This document shows positions 1-9,619 of a DNA stretch of 64,000 nucleotides, piece after piece; within the stretch, counting starts at the first letter, position 1; every line of letters starts with the position of its first letter. The stretch is taken from positions 248,001 through 312,000 of the forward strand of contig NZ_JAZDUE010000002.1 in NCBI RefSeq assembly GCF_036350515.1, written 5' to 3'. The position numbers were made by a program, and so were the translations under genes. The stretch is from Gordonia prachuapensis (lineage in GTDB: Bacteria > Actinomycetota > Actinomycetes > Mycobacteriales > Mycobacteriaceae). The notes below the pieces were generated by a model, which was not told where the DNA came from, ran no database searches, and saw only the letters and a program-made list of their open reading frames with translations.

Positions 1-3000
1 CAGCGCCTGTGGCCGCGGCCGGTCGGTGGCCACGGTGATCTCGTCGGGCTGACCGTCGAGCACGGAACGCCAGTGGTCGATCTGGCGTCGGCCGAACTGC
101 GCGAACTCGTCGGCGGTGGCATCGCCACTCTCGACGGTCACCGGGAAGACACGGTGCTGCCAGAGGGCGTAGTCGGTGTAGGTGAGTGTGGGGGCGGGAA
201 GGTCCGGCGTCGCCCCCGCGGTGCGTGATCGGTAGGCGGTTACCAGGTCGTCGAGTACGACATCGGTCGACCAGTGATCGATCACCATGTGATGGACGAC
301 CAGGGACAGCACATGCCGGGTGTCGTTCTCCCGCAACAAGGTCGGCTGCAGTAGCGGCCCCGTGGCGAGATCGAACACATGACCTCGTGACGTGGCGAGC
401 GCGGCTGCCAGGGCATCGGCGCCATCGACGTCGACTGTTGGTAGGTCGATGTCGGCGGCCGGGGCGATCCGCGCGGTCGGGAGGCCGTCCTGCTCGACGA
501 AGGTGGTACGCAGTGACTCGTGCCGCGTAACGACGTCGGTGAGCGCCGATCGGAGCGCTGTGATGTCGAGGGGGCCGTCGATACGCAGGGCGAGCGGGAT
601 GTTGCCGGCGGCGCCGGGACCTTCGAACCGGTGCTGGAACCACATCGCCAACTGCGAGAACGACAACGGAATCGGGTCCGGCGGGTCCTCGTGGCGCAGC
701 GGCGGTCGGGCGGAACCGACGGTAGGTGCAGGGGGGTCGACGGCGTCGCCCGGCTCGTCGAGATCCCCCAGATCATCCAGATCCCCCAGGTCGTCCAGAT
801 CCAGGCCGAACTCTTCAACGACGGCGGCGTTCACCGCGGCAGCGAGATCGGCGACGCTCGGATTGTCCAGCGGCAGCCGCACATCCACGTCGATGCCGAA
901 CTCGGTGGTCAGCGTGGTGACGAGTCGTGCGGCCAACAGTGAATGGCCGCCGAGGTCGAAGAACGACGATCCGGCGGTGATGTCGTCGCGGCCGAACAGT
1001 TCCGCATAGACCGTGGCGATCCGTTTCTCGGTCGGGGTCCGCGGTGCGCGGTCGGACTCCGGACTCGTGCCGGCGGCCACGCTGGTGATGATGGGCAGGG
1101 CGTCACGATCGAGCTTCCCGTGCGTGGTCAGCGGGACCTCATCGATCACGGCCAAACCGGACGGGACCATGTACTCAGGCAGACGCGTGCGGGCATGGCG
1201 GGTGACGGCGGCCATGTCGATCGTCGACCTGGCATGCGATTCGGGTATGACGTAGCCGAGCAGTCGGGCACCGCTGTCGCCGGCCTCCACGATGACCACC
1301 GCATGCGCGACGTCGGGGTGGTCGGTCAGGCCGGCTTCCACCTCGCCGAGTTCGATGCGGTAGCCGCGGACCTTGACCTGCTCGTCGGCGCGGCCCACGA
1401 ACTCCAGGTTGCCGGCGGCGTTGCGCAGGGCCAGGTCGCCGGTGCGGTACAGCCGGCCGCCGGGGGTGAACGGGTCGGCGATGAAGCGGGTGGCGGTGAG
1501 GACCGGGCGCCCGCGGTATCCGCGTGCGAGTTGTGTTCCGCCGAGATAGATCTCGCCGACGATGCCGTCCGGGACCAGGTGGAGGCCCGGGTCGAGGAGG
1601 TAGGCGGTGACGTTGGTGTTCGGGGTGCCGATCGGCACCACCGAGTTGCCCTGCGGCGTGGTGATCGGGAAGTGGGTGGCGGCGACGACCGCCTCGGTGG
1701 GCCCGTAGTTGTTGGACAGCGACGCATCGAAAGTGGTGGTGAACGCGTCGGCGACCTCACCGGAGAAGGCTTCACCGCCCACCGGGACGGTGCGGAGCAT
1801 GGTCCACTGTTTGACCTCGGGCACCATCAGCAGGCTCGACAGCAGTGTCGGAACCATGTGCATGACGGTGACCCGTTGCCGCACCAACAGGTCCGCCATG
1901 TACGAGATGTCATGTACCGCGCGGAGTTTCGGTATGACGAGGGTGGCGCCGACCGAGAGGGTGGCGAAGATCTCGAACATGGAGGCGTCGAAACTCACCG
2001 ACGACGTCTGCACCAACCGGTCGTCGCGGCCGAGGATCTCACCGGCCCCGAAGCCGAACAGGTGGTCGGCGATGGCGTCGTGTGCGACCGCGACACCCTT
2101 CGGTGTGCCGGTCGACCCAGATGTGTAGATGACGTACGCGAGGTTCGAGGGTCGCAGCGGGGCACGGCGATCCACGTCGGTGGGCGTCGCGGCGGACAGG
2201 GTTGCCGCCGCATCCTCGGCGGCCTGGAGGTCGTCGGCGTCGAGCACCAGGCGGGGCCGGGCGTCGGCGATGAGGAATTCGGTTCGATCCGCCGGATAGT
2301 CGGGGTCGATGGGCAGGTAGGCGGCACCCGACTTGAGGACCGCGAGAGCCGCGACCACGAAGCCGATGGTGGCGCCGACGCGAAGCCCGACCACGTCGTC
2401 GGGGCCGGCGCCTTCACGGATCAGCCAGTGCGCCAGGCGGTTCGACCGCTCATCGAGTTGAGCGTAGGTGAGCGTGAGATCGTCGGCGGCGATGGCTTCA
2501 TGGTCCGGTCGCTGAGCGACGGCGGTCGCGAACAGGTCGACGACCGTGGTCGGTGGGACCGGTGCCGAATGTCCGGCCGAGGCCGTCACGACCGCGCTGC
2601 GTCGGTCCGCGGTGAGCAGGTCGTGATCGCGCACCGGCCGTCGGGGTTCGGCGAGCATCCGTCCGAGGAGGTGTACGTATCCGTCGGCGATGTCTGCGGC
2701 GAGGTCGGGACCGAACTGTGCGGTGTCGTACTCGATCTCGAGCTGGGCGGGATCGCCGGCGACGATGCTGAATTCGAGTGGCAGTTGTCCGTTCGGGGTG
2801 CCGAGTTCCTCGAGGTGGGTGGTGGTGAGGCCGGGCAGCGCGAACTCGCCGACACTGCTGCGGGCGCTGAGGCTGACCTCCACCAGGCGGCCGAGTGCAT
2901 CGTCACCACCGCTTCGCGGCGGGTTGAGTGCCCCGACAACGGTGTCGATCGGCGCGGTCTGGCGTGCGAGTCCGGCCGTCAGCCGTCGACCGGCGGCGGC

Positions 3001-4020
3001 AATCAGATCATCGAAGCTGTCGGTGGTGGCCACGCGGGTGCGGGGCAGGATGGTGTTGCCGAAGTAGCCGATCAGGTCGGCGGCGCCGGCCGGGCGGTGG
3101 GTCACGGGCACGGCGACGGTGAAATCGGTTGCGCCGGTCAGCCGGTGGATCAACGCGTCGAGTGCGGCGGCATACACCGTGAACGGGCTCACCGCGGCCG
3201 CGCGCGCGACACGCTCGATGTGTGCGGTCACCTCGCCGGGCAGTGACCGGGTGAGCCGCTCGCTGGTGCGGCGCCCGCTCCCGGTTGCCGCGGGTAGGCC
3301 GAGCGGTTCGGGCAGCGGCGACAGTTCGGCACGCCAGTACTCGAGGTCGGTGTCCACGTCGGCGGTGTCCACATCGACTGCTGCCACGCCGGGTAGGTCG
3401 ACGTAGTGCCGGGTGAGAACCGGCAGCGGGGTCGCGTCGCCGCGATAGGAATGACCGATCTCGCGGAACAGGATCGGCCACGACTCGTCGTCCCAGGCGA
3501 TGTGGTGGACGGTGAGCATCAGTACGTGCTCCGCCTCGGCGGTGCGGACCACCAGCACCCGGATCGGCGGCTGCGTCGAGAGGTCGAACGGTGTGCCGAA
3601 CTCGCGTCGGGCGAGCACCTTGAGTCGCCGGTCCAGGCGACTGCCGGTGAGATCGGAGACGTCATCGGTGTGCCATGGGAAATCGGTGGAGTCGTGGTGG
3701 CGTATGCGGGGCACGCCGTCGGGACCCATCTCGTAGGTGGCGCGCAGAATCTCGTGACGACCGACGACGGAGGTGAACGCGGCATGGAGCAGTTCGACGT
3801 CGAGCGGTCCGGCGAGACGGTAGGCGACGCCGACGTTCAGGGTGGTGTCGGCGGCGTCGCGGTGCGACACGAACCAGAGACGACGTTGGGCTGCCGACAG
3901 CGAGCTGGTGGCGCCGTCGGGCCGTTGTGCCGCGGGTGGCTCCGGGCGGGCGCCGGTCAGTCCGTCGGCCTCGAGTCGGCGGCGAAGCAGCTCTTTGCGT
4001 CGTGCGAGGTCGTCGGTCAT
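1..4020 (-). CDS. mbtE: Mycobactin-type nonribosomal peptide synthetase, MbtE-like (C-A-T-C..., 3' end outside window)
   Basis: Peptide synthetase predicted to activate an amino acid (lysine-derived in mycobactins) and extend the siderophore chain. The ATG at 4020 opens 1340 codons with no stop before the window edge. A short N-terminal stretch rich in Arg/Leu (possible docking helix) is followed by a condensation domain (HHIAWDD near residue 171), an adenylation domain (YTSGSTGTPKG near 631, YRTGDL, GKLDRDAL), a carrier domain (FFDLGGHSLL near 1020) and a second condensation domain (HHMVIDH near 1243) that is cut. My reading of the eight specificity positions plus the ninth is D-A-F-H-V-V-N-V-A, which I cannot assign to a substrate. 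It starts 4 nt after the upstream membrane-protein gene, so both are probably co-transcribed from the iron box at about 5.0 kb. MbtE versus MbtF is not settled because the gene is incomplete. Confidence 0.85.
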   Translation of the reverse strand, partial: MTDDLARRKELLRRRLEADGLTGARPEPPAAQRPDGATSSLSAAQRRLWFVSHRDAADTTLNVGVAYRLAGPLDVELLHAAFTSVVGRHEILRATYEMGPDGVPRIRHHDSTDFPWHTDDVSDLTGSRLDRRLKVLARREFGTPFDLSTQPPIRVLVVRTAEAEHVLMLTVHHIAWDDESWPILFREIGHSYRGDATPLPVLTRHYVDLPGVAAVDVDTADVDTDLEYWRAELSPLPEPLGLPAATGSGRRTSERLTRSLPGEVTAHIERVARAAAVSPFTVYAAALDALIHRLTGATDFTVAVPVTHRPAGAADLIGYFGNTILPRTRVATTDSFDDLIAAAGRRLTAGLARQTAPIDTVVGALNPPRSGGDDALGRLVEVSLSARSSVGEFALPGLTTTHLEELGTPNGQLPLEFSIVAGDPAQLEIEYDTAQFGPDLAADIADGYVHLLGRMLAEPRRPVRDHDLLTADRRSAVVTASAGHSAPVPPTTVVDLFATAVAQRPDHEAIAADDLTLTYAQLDERSNRLAHWLIREGAGPDDVVGLRVGATIGFVVAALAVLKSGAAYLPIDPDYPADRTEFLIADARPRLVLDADDLQAAEDAAATLSAATPTDVDRRAPLRPSNLAYVIYTSGSTGTPKGVAVAHDAIADHLFGFGAGEILGRDDRLVQTSSVSFDASMFEIFATLSVGATLVIPKLRAVHDISYMADLLVRQRVTVMHMVPTLLSSLLMVPEVKQWTMLRTVPVGGEAFSGEVADAFTTTFDASLSNNYGPTEAVVAATHFPITTPQGNSVVPIGTPNTNVTAYLLDPGLHLVPDGIVGEIYLGGTQLARGYRGRPVLTATRFIADPFTPGGRLYRTGDLALRNAAGNLEFVGRADEQVKVRGYRIELGEVEAGLTDHPDVAHAVVIVEAGDSGARLLGYVIPESHARSTIDMAAVTRHARTRLPEYMVPSGLAVIDEVPLTTHGKLDRDALPIITSVAAGTSPESDRAPRTPTEKRIATVYAELFGRDDITAGSSFFDLGGHSLLAARLVTTLTTEFGIDVDVRLPLDNPSVADLAAAVNAAVVEEFGLDLDDLGDLDDLGDLDEPGDAVDPPAPTVGSARPPLRHEDPPDPIPLSFSQLAMWFQHRFEGPGAAGNIPLALRIDGPLDITALRSALTDVVTRHESLRTTFVEQDGLPTARIAPAADIDLPTVDVDGADALAAALATSRGHVFDLATGPLLQPTLLRENDTRHVLSLVVHHMVIDHWSTDVVLDDLVTAYRSRTAGATPDLPAPTLTYTDYALWQHRVFPVTVESGDATADEFAQFGRRQIDHWRSVLDGQPDEITVATDRPRPQAL
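761..810. repeat. 18-bp tandem repeat in the T-C linker of the NRPS
   Basis: Two near-identical 18-bp units (AGATCCCCCAGATCATCC at 761-778 and AGATCCCCCAGGTCGTCC at 779-796) plus a degenerate third. On the coding (minus) strand they encode an acidic Asp-Leu-Asp-Asp-Leu-Gly type repeat exactly between the carrier domain and the second condensation domain. The period is a multiple of three, so copy-number change would not break the frame. Confidence 0.85.
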
Positions 4021-4024
4021 GCCG

Positions 4025-4969
4025 TCAGAGGCTGCACGGGATCTGCGCGTACGACCCGATGTCGCAGATCGACCGGTTGGACAGCTTCCATCGGCCGTCC
4101 TGCCACACCCAGTACACCGGCATCCGGGCCGGCTGATAGCCGGGCGAGCGCAGCTCCAGGGTGGCCTTCGCGGTGTTGCCGTTCACCGTGACCGGTCCGA
4201 CGACCGTGAACTCGAAGCCGAGCGGCTTGAACCGCTGCAGCAGCATGATCACCGGCTGCGCCTGGTTGACCGCACGCTGCCCGCCTTCGAGGCGCTGCGC
4301 CTTCTGTCCGTTGGGTGCGCCGCCGACCAGGTAGTCGAGGTCGCTCTGGAGCTGTCCCACGGTCGGGGCCGAGCGCGATCCGCTCTGGGTCTGCGACGTT
4401 TGGGGCGCCTGCTGTTGCGGTGCCTGCTGTTGAGGAGCACCGGGTGCGGCTTCTGGGACCGCGCCGGGCGCGAGTCCTCCGCCGGAAGCACCGCCACCGG
4501 ACGGGAGGTCGGCGCTGCTTCCTTCGCCGGGCGGACCGATGGGCTCGCCGAGGGCGTCGCCACCACCCTTCGGGCCGGGCGGCATCGCCGGGTCGGCCGC
4601 GCCGGCGGCCGGCGGGACACCCGCTGACGGCACGGCGGAACCGGGCGCTTGCGGAACCTGTCCCTGCGCCGAACCGAGATTCACCACGGTCGGCTGCGCC
4701 GACGAAGCGCTCGACTCCTGGCCGATGTCGGACAGCAACAGGCCCACCACACCGATGGTGACAACGAGCGCGGAGATGATCGCGGCGACGCCCCCGGACA
4801 CCAGCACTGTGGGCCAGTTGACTCCGCCACCGCCCTCGCCGTCGTTCGCGTCGGCCGGGGTCGATGCGGAATCGTCGCCCCCCGATGGCGCAGGCGACTG
4901 ATCGGGCGCGGCCGAGTAGGCTTGGGCACCGATCGGCCCGGTGTCGGTATCGTCGAACTCAGACGGCAT
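4025..4969 (-). CDS. Membrane-anchored MTB12-like domain protein of the siderophore locus
   Basis: Predicted membrane-anchored envelope protein of 314 residues, function unknown. It has an acidic Gly/Ser/Asp N-terminus (1-49), one transmembrane segment (about 53-80), a long Pro/Gly/Ala/Gln-rich linker (about 85-190), and a C-terminal domain (about 190-314). By eye this domain resembles the secreted mycobacterial antigen MTB12/CFP-2: a PTxxQL start, a glycine-rich middle and a WxxSxxS-like strand near the end. The membrane segment and the residues after it closely match the 70-residue protein encoded at 17467-17679 in the same cluster. The ATG at 4969 has a good ribosome site (GAGGGGAG) and a DtxR-type box just upstream, so it is probably iron-repressed and co-transcribed with the following NRPS. 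A role in siderophore export or handling at the envelope is inference from position only. Confidence 0.75.
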   Translation of the reverse strand: MPSEFDDTDTGPIGAQAYSAAPDQSPAPSGGDDSASTPADANDGEGGGGVNWPTVLVSGGVAAIISALVVTIGVVGLLLSDIGQESSASSAQPTVVNLGSAQGQVPQAPGSAVPSAGVPPAAGAADPAMPPGPKGGGDALGEPIGPPGEGSSADLPSGGGASGGGLAPGAVPEAAPGAPQQQAPQQQAPQTSQTQSGSRSAPTVGQLQSDLDYLVGGAPNGQKAQRLEGGQRAVNQAQPVIMLLQRFKPLGFEFTVVGPVTVNGNTAKATLELRSPGYQPARMPVYWVWQDGRWKLSNRSICDIGSYAQIPCSL

Positions 4970-4997
4970 GGTGCGCTCCCCTCACTGTGACCCGTCC

Positions 4998-5016
4998 GTC
5001 ATTTAGCCTGACCTTA
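4998..5016 (-). promoter_or_regulatory. DtxR/IdeR-type iron box before the MTB12-like gene
   Basis: Read on the minus strand, TAAGGTCAGGCTAAATGAC matches the IdeR consensus TWAGGTTAGSCTAACCTWA at 14 of 19 positions by my count. It sits 28 nt upstream of the ATG at 4969, in the short gap after the mbtD stop codon, and suggests a separate iron-repressed promoter for the MTB12-like protein and the downstream NRPS. Confidence 0.7.
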
Positions 5017-5034
5017 CTGGATTTGCCGTGCCGG

Positions 5035-8000
5035 TCAGTCCGTGCCCATCAGGTCGATGACCTCGCGCAGGCTGGCACCGCCGAGGATCGCCTCGACCGG
5101 CAGGTCCCGACCGAGCGTTGTCTGCACTCGTTTGCGGAGGTCGAGGGCCTGCAGGGAGTCCAATCCCAGCGCGACCAGTGGCAGATCGGGATCGAGGTCG
5201 ACGTCGCCGTCCGAGAGCCCCATGGCCGCGGCGAGCTCGGCCCTCAGCACATCGCCGGGGGCCGACGACGAGGCCGGGTTCTGTGGCCTGACCTGCGGCT
5301 CGGGGTCGCCGGCGTGCTGTGGCTCCGCAGGGCTCGGCACGGTCTCCGGTTCGGGGTCGGCAACCGGGACCGGTGCGGCCGTCCACTCGTCAGGGACCTC
5401 CGCGAGGATCTGCTCGGCTCCCAGAACCCTCAACAGGTCACGCAGCTGCGTCCAGTCAGCCGACATGACGATCGTCTCCGCCCCGAGGCTGCTGTTCATG
5501 CCCGGGATTGCCGTCCCGAGCCCGGCGGCTATCGCCGACGACGGCGCCATCGGGATCACCCCGGCACCCGCGACCCGGGACAGCGCGGTGTCGTCGAGGG
5601 GCCCTTGGACACGCCACAGGCCCCACTGCACCGACGCGGCGCGGACGCCGTCTACGCGGAGCTCGGCGGCCATGTTGTCGGTCATCCGGTTCGCGAGGGC
5701 ATAGAGCGCCTGGTCTCGACCGCCGAGCGTCGCGGCGACAGACGAGCAGATCAGGACGGAGAAGTCGTCGGCGCGGGGTGCCGCCCGGACGATGTGCCGC
5801 AGGCCGGCGACCTTCGCTGCGATCGCGGTGTCGATCTGATCGGCGGTGACGTCGTCGAGCGCCGCCGACACATAGTTCATCGCGGTGTGCACGATCAGGC
5901 TCACCGGCACCGTCACGGTGCCGACGAGGTCGTCGATCGCCGCCTCGTCGGTGATGTCGCAGGCGATGGCGTCGACGTCGACGCCGTGGCGGCGAGCGAC
6001 CGCATCGGCACGACGCCGCACGTCGGCCGAGCCGCCGGACCGGCTGAGCAGCGTGATGCGGCCGGCGCCGGCCGCAGCGAGATGCTCGCAGAACTCCATG
6101 CCGAGTTTGCCGGTTCCGCCGGTGATCAGGACGTGGGAGAGGTCCGGGCTCGCCGCATCCGCCGGGGCCTCGACAGGGGCCAGCCGCTTGACGAACACGG
6201 TGCCGCCGCGCAGTGCCATCTCGGGTTCGTCTGCGACGTGCAGCGCAGACATGACGGCTGCGGCGGAACTGTCGGCCGACTCGGGTGACCTGGCGTCCAG
6301 GTCGAGATGGCGGAACCGGACCGCGGGGTGTTCGGTGGCCGCGCAACGCAGCGCGGAGGTGATGGCGCCGTGCACGGTGTCGGGCGGCGGGTCGTCGGCG
6401 GTCACCCGTTCGCCGCCGACGGTCAGCCACCAGAACTGCTCGGGCAACCGTGCCGATCCGGCGCGCCATCGCCCGTCGGCCAGGATCGCGGTGAGGTGTT
6501 CGGTGACCGCATCGGGTTTCGTCCCCGTCGTCCCGACGAGCAGGAGCACGGTGTCGACGTCGAGGCCGGGAGAGTCGAGCGAGCCGACGACTTCGGCGAC
6601 CGCGCCCTGGTCGGCGGCCGCCGCGGCGATCTCGGCAGCGGGTCCAGCGGCCTGACCGGTCGGGTCGATGATGGCGATCCGCCTCGGCTGCAGCAGTTTC
6701 CGCCGCTTCAACGGTCGCCACTCGATCTGCAGTCGCCGGACTGCCGAACCGGCATGACGGGCAGCCCACTCCGGCGAGTTGACGTCCTCGCCGACACCGG
6801 ATTCCCGGTCCGCCCACAGGTGTACGCGTCGCATCAGCGTGTTGGGGAATCCTTCGAGCGGCAGCGGCGGGGGCCCATCGACCTTCCCGGCCAACGCCTC
6901 CCATCGGAAACCGGTGTCGGCCACCGCCACCGCGGCGACGTTGCGGGTGAACTCGGCGAGGCCGTCGGCATCGCGCCGCGAGGTGCCTATCACCTGTCGC
7001 GCAACGGTGCTGGCGTCGCCGACCTCGGCGAGGGTCTCCCCGATCGCCAGCAGCAGCGTCGGGTGCTCGGACATCTCGACGAAGAAGTCCGCGTCGTGGC
7101 GGGTCGCGGAGTCGGCGATCGCCTTGTCGAAGCGGACGCGGTTGCGCAGGTTCCAGAACCAGTAGTCGGCCAGCGACATCGAGGGATCGGTGGCGGCTCC
7201 GAGGGTGGCTCCCACGGACGGGATGGTTCCGGGCAGCATGTGCGGGTTCTGCAGCGACGTGCCGAGGGCGTCGATGAACAGGGGCTGGTACTCGCTGACG
7301 TAACTGGTGTGGGCGGGATATTCGACGCGGATCTCCTTGGCGAATCTTCCCTGGGCGGTGAGGTTTTCGACCATGTCGAGGACGTCATCGCGTTTCCCGG
7401 AGATGCAGAGGATGTGTGCGGAGTTGACGACCGACAGTTGCGCCCACCCCGAGTGGCGGGCCAGCATGTCCTCACATTCGTCGACGTCGATCCCGACGAC
7501 CGCCATGGTGTGACCGCGTGGCGAGTGTTCGTGGACCAGACGCGCGCGGATGGTGACGATGAGCAACGAATCCGCCAGGGTCATCGCGCCACTGCGATGA
7601 CATGCTGCGATCTCGCCCTGTGAGTGCCCGACCGTCAACGCCGGGGTCGCGCCCGCCGCATCCCACATCGCGGTCAGCCCGAGCATCTGCATGAACAAGG
7701 CCGGCTGGACCACGCGGACATCGGCGGCGGACGGGTCGTCGGCGGCGACGTCGCCGAGCACGTAGTCGCGCGGCGAGGTGCCGAACAGCCGCATCGACTC
7801 TTCATGGCATTCGTCCACGGCACGTCGATAGTGTTCCGACAGTGCGTAATACCCGCGACCCATCCCCGGTCGCTGGCCGCCCTGTCCGGGAAAGGTGTAG
7901 GCGATGCGGCGGCGGGTCGCGGCTACGGCGCCTCGGACGACATCGGGGTGTGCGCGGTCGTCGGCGAGGGCGTCGAGCGCATCGATGAGTTGGTCGCGGC

Positions 8001-8271
8001 CGGTGGCCAGGACGAGCGCGCGGTGGCGGCGCGCAGGTCGGGTCCGGAGGAGGTGAGCGGCCACCCCCGTCGGCGACACCTCCGGATGGGCGCGCAGATA
8101 GCCACCCAGCGCGGCCGCTTCGGCGGGCACAAGTTCGGCGGCGTCGGATGACACCAGTACCGGCACCCGGCCGTCGGGAAGGCGGGGTCCGGGCATGTGT
8201 GGATCAGACAGGTGTGAATCAGGCAGGTGTGAATCAGACAGGTGCGGATCAGCCAGGTGTGAATCAGACAC
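5035..8271 (-). CDS. mbtD: Mycobactin polyketide synthase MbtD (AT-KR-ACP)
   Basis: Polyketide synthase subunit that with the separate ketosynthase MbtC supplies the ketide unit of the siderophore. About 1078 residues from a GTG at 8271 that overlaps the mbtC stop by 8 nt. The N-terminus is an unusual run of five-residue repeats (SDSHL/ADPHL type). Then come a linker, an acyltransferase domain (FPGQGGQ, then GHSQGE with the active Ser near 216), a ketoreductase with a Rossmann motif (ITGGTGKLG near 714), and a C-terminal acyl carrier protein (LGLDSLQALDLRKR, Ser near 1038). The order matches M. tuberculosis MbtD (about 1000 residues). The open frame continues further upstream inside mbtC, but the downstream GTG is chosen because the upstream part is antisense-quality sequence overlapping the ketosynthase. 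Confidence 0.88.
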   Translation of the reverse strand: MSDSHLADPHLSDSHLPDSHLSDPHMPGPRLPDGRVPVLVSSDAAELVPAEAAALGGYLRAHPEVSPTGVAAHLLRTRPARRHRALVLATGRDQLIDALDALADDRAHPDVVRGAVAATRRRIAYTFPGQGGQRPGMGRGYYALSEHYRRAVDECHEESMRLFGTSPRDYVLGDVAADDPSAADVRVVQPALFMQMLGLTAMWDAAGATPALTVGHSQGEIAACHRSGAMTLADSLLIVTIRARLVHEHSPRGHTMAVVGIDVDECEDMLARHSGWAQLSVVNSAHILCISGKRDDVLDMVENLTAQGRFAKEIRVEYPAHTSYVSEYQPLFIDALGTSLQNPHMLPGTIPSVGATLGAATDPSMSLADYWFWNLRNRVRFDKAIADSATRHDADFFVEMSEHPTLLLAIGETLAEVGDASTVARQVIGTSRRDADGLAEFTRNVAAVAVADTGFRWEALAGKVDGPPPLPLEGFPNTLMRRVHLWADRESGVGEDVNSPEWAARHAGSAVRRLQIEWRPLKRRKLLQPRRIAIIDPTGQAAGPAAEIAAAAADQGAVAEVVGSLDSPGLDVDTVLLLVGTTGTKPDAVTEHLTAILADGRWRAGSARLPEQFWWLTVGGERVTADDPPPDTVHGAITSALRCAATEHPAVRFRHLDLDARSPESADSSAAAVMSALHVADEPEMALRGGTVFVKRLAPVEAPADAASPDLSHVLITGGTGKLGMEFCEHLAAAGAGRITLLSRSGGSADVRRRADAVARRHGVDVDAIACDITDEAAIDDLVGTVTVPVSLIVHTAMNYVSAALDDVTADQIDTAIAAKVAGLRHIVRAAPRADDFSVLICSSVAATLGGRDQALYALANRMTDNMAAELRVDGVRAASVQWGLWRVQGPLDDTALSRVAGAGVIPMAPSSAIAAGLGTAIPGMNSSLGAETIVMSADWTQLRDLLRVLGAEQILAEVPDEWTAAPVPVADPEPETVPSPAEPQHAGDPEPQVRPQNPASSSAPGDVLRAELAAAMGLSDGDVDLDPDLPLVALGLDSLQALDLRKRVQTTLGRDLPVEAILGGASLREVIDLMGTD
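8194..8268. repeat. 15-bp tandem repeat at the N-terminus of MbtD
   Basis: Five 15-bp units (CAGGTGTGAATCAGA type on the plus strand) in direct tandem, immediately downstream of the mbtD start codon and running up to the mbtC stop. They encode Ser/Pro/Ala-Asp-Ser/Pro-His-Leu pentapeptides. Some units are identical, which suggests recent slippage expansion. Confidence 0.9.
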
Positions 8272-9619
8272 TGACGGCCTCACTCTCCGCGCCGGAAACC
8301 TCTGTCGCGGGCATGGCGACGATGGCGTGTGCGTTGGTTCCGGACACCCCGAAGCTGGACACCGCGGCGTATCGCTGTCCGTCGTCGCGGGGTTCCCAGG
8401 CGCGGAGTTCGGTTGACAACGCCAGCGCGCCGCGATCCCAGTCCAGAGCGTCGGTGGGTGTGTCGGCGTAGAGGCTGGGCACCGTCTGGCCGTGCCGCCC
8501 GCAGAGCAGCACCTTGATGAGTCCCAGGATGCCTGCCGCAGCCTGCGCATGTCCCGCATTGGATTTCACCGATCCCAGCAGCACCGGCCGGTCCGGCGAA
8601 CGGGACGCACCGTAGGTGTTCTGCAGCGCCTCGAGTTCCATCGGATCACCGAGCGGGGTGCCGGTTCCGTGACCCTCGATGACGTCGATGTCGGCGGGGC
8701 TGACGCCGGCTGCGGCGATGGTGCGTTCGACGAGACGTTGTTGGGCCCGAGCGTTCGGCACGACGATCGGACCGCCGCCACCGTTGTGATTGACCCGGGT
8801 GCCGAGCACCGTGCCGTAGATGTGGTGGCCGAGGCGGCGGGCCCGCTCTTCGGGCTCCACGATCACCACGCCGACACCTTCGCCCCACAGGGTGCCGGTG
8901 GCGGCGGAGCTGTAGGACTTGCAGTGGCCGTCGGCGGACAGCCCGTTGTTCTTCGCGAACTCGAAGAACGCGCCGGGCGAGCCCATCACACACGCACCGC
9001 CGGCGAGCGCCCAGTCGCATTCGCCGGTGCGGATTGCGTTGGCGGCCAGGTGTAGTGCGGTCAGCGACGACGCGCACGCGGTGTCCACGGTCATGGATGG
9101 TCCGACGGTGCCGAGCACATGGGAGATCCGGCCGGCCACTGCGCCCAGCGCGGTGCCGGCGACGCGGTGCCCCGAGTAGTCGTTGACGGCGGCGGCGCGC
9201 GGCCCGTATTCGGCGATGGAGGCGCCCATGTAGACGCCCACCTCTTGGTCACGCAGTGTCGTCGGGTCGATGCCGGTGTTCTCCAATGCCCGCCACGCCA
9301 CACGCATCGCGACGCGCTGCTGAGGATCCATCGCGACCGCTTCACGAGGGCTGACACCGAAGAACAGTGGGTCGAATTCCGCTGCGCCGTGCAGGAATCC
9401 GCCGGCGTCGGGCACGTCACCCCAGCCGTCGAGCGCGCCGAGGGCGAGCACCTGGTCGACCGGCCAGTCCCGGTCGCGCGGAAAGGGTTCGACGAGTTCG
9501 ACACCGCCCGCCAGCGCGGCGAAGAAGTCTTCCGGCGTCTCGATGCCGCCGGGGGCCTCCACCGCCATGCCGGCGATGACGACGGGCCCAGTGGCGGTGA
9601 TGGCAGTGGTGGTGCTCAT
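8264..9619 (-). CDS. mbtC: Stand-alone beta-ketoacyl synthase MbtC
   Basis: Condensing enzyme (451 residues) that performs the decarboxylative condensation of the ketide step in mycobactin-type assembly, working in trans with the AT-KR-ACP protein encoded next. The type I ketosynthase signature is complete: nucleophilic Cys in VDTACASSL (about residue 182), His in EGHGTGTPLGDP (about 316), and Lys/His in KSNAGHAQAAAG (about 356). The length matches M. tuberculosis MbtC (444). The ATG at 9619 overlaps the stop of the thioesterase gene in an ATGA arrangement, and its own stop overlaps the mbtD start, so the three genes look translationally coupled. Confidence 0.9.
   Translation of the reverse strand: MSTTTAITATGPVVIAGMAVEAPGGIETPEDFFAALAGGVELVEPFPRDRDWPVDQVLALGALDGWGDVPDAGGFLHGAAEFDPLFFGVSPREAVAMDPQQRVAMRVAWRALENTGIDPTTLRDQEVGVYMGASIAEYGPRAAAVNDYSGHRVAGTALGAVAGRISHVLGTVGPSMTVDTACASSLTALHLAANAIRTGECDWALAGGACVMGSPGAFFEFAKNNGLSADGHCKSYSSAATGTLWGEGVGVVIVEPEERARRLGHHIYGTVLGTRVNHNGGGGPIVVPNARAQQRLVERTIAAAGVSPADIDVIEGHGTGTPLGDPMELEALQNTYGASRSPDRPVLLGSVKSNAGHAQAAAGILGLIKVLLCGRHGQTVPSLYADTPTDALDWDRGALALSTELRAWEPRDDGQRYAAVSSFGVSGTNAHAIVAMPATEVSGAESEAVSV

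Noticed and set aside
943..3246. Very long open frame (over 760 codons) on the plus strand inside the first NRPS
   Set aside because: It is antisense to clear condensation and adenylation motifs, has no recognisable domain and has the Gly/Arg/Asp-heavy composition expected opposite a GC-rich gene.
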